8,555 nucleotides of DNA from an uncultured Bacteroidales bacterium. Lineage in GTDB: Bacteria; Bacteroidota; Bacteroidia; Bacteroidales; UBA932. The first letter of the stretch is position 1. Each line of letters starts with the position of its first letter. The notes beneath the pieces were generated by a model. The model was not told the DNA's origin. It searched no databases and saw only the letters and a program-made list of their open reading frames with translations. The stretch spans positions 1 to 8,555 of the forward strand of contig CALEJC010000129.1 of the NCBI GenBank assembly GCA_937898205.1, in the 5' to 3' direction. Shown piece by piece: positions 6,553-8,555 of this stretch. Both the position numbers and the translations under genes were made by a program.

Positions 6553-7902
6553 ATGAAACAGTATATCGAGCAGAATAAGGATCGCTTCCTTGAGGAACTC
6601 TTTACGATTTTGAGGATTCCTTCAATCAGCGCAAAGACCGACCACAAAGCAGATATGTATTTCTGTGCAGAGGCCATCGCCGACCTTCTGGTAGAGGCCG
6701 GTGCCGACGAAGCAGGAGTCTGCGAAACCATGGGACATCCGGTGGTGTTTGGTCAGAAGATTGTGGACCCTAAGGCAAAGACGGTCCTTGTCTATGGCCA
6801 CTATGATGTGCAGCCGGTAGAGCCGCTTGACAAGTGGCACACCGACCCGTTTGAGCCTGTCGTCAAGGACGGCGCAATCTGGGGAAGAGGTGCCAACGAC
6901 GATAAGGGGCAGCTGTTTATGCACATCAAGGCTTTTGAATTTCTGCTCGCAAGCGGACAGCTTCGCCACAACGTGAAGTTCCTCTTTGAAGGTGAGGAGG
7001 AGATCGGATCGCCTTCGCTTCCTGCATGGATCAAGGCTCATAAGAAACTCCTGAAGTCAGACATCTGTCTGGTGAGCGATACCACCATGATCAGCGAGAA
7101 GGTGCCTTCTATCAACTGCGGCATGCGTGGCCTCAGCTACCTGGAAGTCAAGGTGATAGGCCCTAACAAGGACCTTCATTCGGGACACTATGGCGGTGCT
7201 GTTGCCAACCCTATCCAGGTGCTCTGCGAGATGATCGCTTCGCTCATCGGCCCTGACGGCAGGGTGACTGTGCCGGGATTTTATGACGATGTGGTCGAGC
7301 TCTCGCGCGGAGACCGCAAGCTCCTGAGCAAGGCGCCGTTTGATATGAAGGAATATAAAGAATTCCTCGGCGTGGATGCTCTGCGCGGGGAGAAGGGCTA
7401 TACTCCGCTTGAGCGCACAGGCATCCGCCCTTGTCTGGACGTCTGCGGCATCTATGGCGGCTATACAGGCGAAGGCGCCAAAACAGTGCTTCCTTCCGAG
7501 GCGACAGCCAAGATCTCGATGCGTCTGGTGCCTGACCAGCGCAGCAGCAAGATAACCAAGCTCTTTGCAAAGCACATCAAGAGCATCGCACCTAAGTGTG
7601 TCAAGGTTGAGGTGATCGAGCGCGAAGGTGGCGACGGCTTCCTCATCCCGCTTGGCTCTTCGGCATATAAGGCAGCATCGCGTGCGATTACAGAGGTCTA
7701 CGGCATCGAGCCTGTGCCTTCTCGCGGCGGCGGCTCTATTGCTGTGCTTGCCGAGGTGCAGAAGATCCTGGGCATCGATCCGCTTCTGATGGGATTTGGC
7801 CTTGAGCGCGACACGATACATTCGCCAAACGAGAGCTATCTGCTCAAGCAGTTCTTTGGCGGAATGGAGTCTATCGCCAAGTTCTACCAGTATTGGGATT
7901 AA
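6553..7902 (+). CDS. M20-family metallopeptidase (dipeptidase, carnosinase-like)
   Basis: A 449-aa cytoplasmic dizinc peptidase, full length for the M20 dipeptidase group and without a signal peptide. GHYDVQP gives His83 and Asp85. GRGANDDKG gives the bridging Asp116. EGEEEIGS gives the catalytic base Glu149 and metal ligand Glu150. VSDT gives Asp176, and the C-terminal DTIHSPNE gives His423. DLHSGHYGGAVANP (207-220) is the lid-domain histidine region of the carnosinase/CNDP type. It most likely hydrolyses dipeptides or short peptides, though M20 specificity (dipeptidase, acylase, deacetylase) is hard to assign by eye. It starts 7 bases after the rhamnosidase stop, so co-transcription is likely, and a strong terminator follows. 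It has no evident role in glycan degradation. Confidence 0.88.
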   Translation: MKQYIEQNKDRFLEELFTILRIPSISAKTDHKADMYFCAEAIADLLVEAGADEAGVCETMGHPVVFGQKIVDPKAKTVLVYGHYDVQPVEPLDKWHTDPFEPVVKDGAIWGRGANDDKGQLFMHIKAFEFLLASGQLRHNVKFLFEGEEEIGSPSLPAWIKAHKKLLKSDICLVSDTTMISEKVPSINCGMRGLSYLEVKVIGPNKDLHSGHYGGAVANPIQVLCEMIASLIGPDGRVTVPGFYDDVVELSRGDRKLLSKAPFDMKEYKEFLGVDALRGEKGYTPLERTGIRPCLDVCGIYGGYTGEGAKTVLPSEATAKISMRLVPDQRSSKITKLFAKHIKSIAPKCVKVEVIEREGGDGFLIPLGSSAYKAASRAITEVYGIEPVPSRGGGSIAVLAEVQKILGIDPLLMGFGLERDTIHSPNESYLLKQFFGGMESIAKFYQYWD

Positions 7903-7918
7903 TCAACTTAATTATGAT

Positions 7919-7957
7919 GACGGCAGCTGCCCTCCCGGTGGCTGTCGTCTTTTTTTT
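7919..7957 (+). terminator. Strong intrinsic terminator after the dipeptidase gene
   Basis: A 13-bp stem pairs 7919-7931 with 7937-7949 (three G-T pairs) around the loop CTCCC. It is followed at once by eight T residues (7950-7957). It lies 16 bases after the TAA of the dipeptidase and insulates it from the downstream gene. Confidence 0.9.
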
Positions 7958-7974
7958 GTTTATTTTTAATTATT

Positions 7975-8022
7975 TATTGTTTTACGATAAAAAGTTGTAT
8001 ATTTGCATATCGTTTAACAATA
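7975..8022. promoter_or_regulatory. Pair of near-palindromic operator-like boxes bracketing the promoter
   Basis: Box 1, TATTGTTTTACGATA (7975-7989), and box 2, TATCGTTTAACAATA (8008-8022), both fit TATYGT-N3-ACRATA. Each is palindromic in 5 of 6 arm positions. The two boxes are also inverted copies of each other at 13 of 15 positions. Their centres (7982 and 8015) are 33 bases apart, about three helical turns. Box 1 covers the -33 element and box 2 covers the likely transcription start. This geometry suggests a dimeric repressor binding twice on one DNA face. The regulator is not in the window. Confidence 0.5.
7977..8005 (+). promoter_or_regulatory. Bacteroidetes-type promoter of the DUF2975-like gene
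   Basis: TTG at 7977-7979, an 18-base spacer, then TATATTTG at 7998-8005. The latter is an exact match to the -7 consensus TAnnTTTG of the Bacteroidetes primary sigma factor. Transcription would start near 8011-8013, giving a leader of about 25 bases before the ATG at 8036. Confidence 0.75.
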
Positions 8023-8035
8023 AAAATTTATTGAA

Positions 8036-8555
8036 ATGAAACTAAACAAAGGTATCAAGAGACGCACGATCGTCTATTTCTCAATCACAACGCTCATCCT
8101 TGTATTCTATGCAATATCGTTGACAGTCAATCTGCCAGTGGGGCTCAATCATCTGGATTGGAGAAACGCATCCGGCAATGTGGCGATAGGGGAGATGGAG
8201 ACGCGCTTTGATCATTTTACAATTAATCAGGGGGATGATGCAAATGCAATCGTGATGGCGCGTAATGAAAACGGTGAAGCCACAGTAAAAGGGATGCCGC
8301 TCAAGCTTTTTGTCTATGGAGTCGGAGAGGGATTTGAGTTCCCCGAGCACCCAATGTTCAAGACTAGCAATGCGATGCGCATCGTCAGCTATATCCTGAC
8401 CTTGCTGCTGGTATTGAGCTTTATCCTTGTGCTCTTCTTTACCATCAAGGGCTTCCGCAATGGCCTGTATTTCAGTAGACTGCAGGTGGCTCTCCTGCGC
8501 TGGAGTGCGCTTTTCAGTTTCTTGCTTTTTGTGTCCAATGAGCTTTGTGCGAAAT
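8036..8555 (+). CDS. DUF2975-like membrane protein (partial, runs off window end)
   Basis: An ATG at 8036 opens a frame that stays open to the window edge (173 codons, no stop). A basic N-terminus (MKLNKGIKRR) precedes a first membrane helix (about 11-31). A polar extracytoplasmic stretch of about 80 residues follows, then a second helix (about 115-137) and a third (about 151-168). The link between helices 2 and 3, IKGFRNGLYFSRLQVALLRW, resembles the conserved region of DUF2975 proteins, where a G-x-x-F segment precedes a basic residue and the next helix. In Firmicutes and Bacteroidetes such genes are typically followed by a small XRE-type helix-turn-helix regulator (YozG-like); that would lie just past 8555. 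Biochemical function is unknown. The family call is by pattern and is moderately uncertain; the gene itself is well supported by promoter, start and codon use. Confidence 0.7.
   Translation, partial: MKLNKGIKRRTIVYFSITTLILVFYAISLTVNLPVGLNHLDWRNASGNVAIGEMETRFDHFTINQGDDANAIVMARNENGEATVKGMPLKLFVYGVGEGFEFPEHPMFKTSNAMRIVSYILTLLLVLSFILVLFFTIKGFRNGLYFSRLQVALLRWSALFSFLLFVSNELCAK

Noticed and set aside
7057..7821. 254-codon minus-strand open frame opposite the dipeptidase
   Set aside because: It lies entirely within a well-supported M20 gene whose catalytic motifs are intact. The translation is Ala/His/Arg/Leu-rich in the manner of an antisense shadow of GC-ending codons, with no recognisable motif.
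8081..8350. 89-codon minus-strand frame near the right end
   Set aside because: It is antisense to the DUF2975-like gene, which has an exact promoter and membrane helices on the + strand.

Overview
The window looks like a piece of a gut-type Bacteroidales (Bacteroidota) genome. The evidence is the Bacteroidetes-style promoter (TTG plus TAnnTTTG) at 7977-8005, start codons without Shine-Dalgarno sequences, AT-rich intergenic DNA around GC-richer genes, and the gene content: exported glycan-degrading enzymes and a serine-type sulfatase. I cannot name a genus.

Layout. Bases 1-122 hold the last 39 codons of an unidentified + strand gene. It is followed by a hairpin (133-155) that can terminate transcription from both sides. 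Two minus-strand genes 5 bases apart form an operon: a CE15-like serine esterase (3034-1730), then an iduronate-2-sulfatase-like S1 sulfatase (1724-198). Both carry signal peptides. A 78-base divergent promoter region (3035-3112) separates them from a + strand unit. That unit holds a large GH78 alpha-L-rhamnosidase (3113-6545) that is broken by a frame change at about 4390. Seven bases later comes an M20 dipeptidase (6553-7902), closed by a strong intrinsic terminator at 7919-7957. The right end holds a promoter and the first 173 codons of a DUF2975-like membrane protein (8036 to the window end, no stop inside).

How it may work together. Rhamnosidase, sulfatase and uronate-ester-type esterase would suit stepwise removal of caps from a rhamnose- and uronate-containing, possibly sulfated polysaccharide, in or beyond the periplasm. 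Candidates are pectin (rhamnogalacturonan) or ulvan-like glycans. This is inference from families; there is no SusC/SusD pair, regulator or lyase in the window. The dipeptidase has no signal peptide and no evident link to glycan use beyond probable co-transcription.

Points most worth a second look: (1) the rhamnosidase frame change, which also removes a conserved G-x-G-W motif and so looks like a real deletion of about 11 bases rather than a one-base error; (2) a pair of near-palindromic boxes, TATYGT-N3-ACRATA, centred 33 bases apart and bracketing the DUF2975 promoter, which look like operators for an undetermined, probably locally encoded, repressor; (3) an extra domain of about 180 residues inserted in the rhamnosidase N-terminal region. 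I found no CRISPR array, tRNA, rRNA, insertion sequence or clearly new system.
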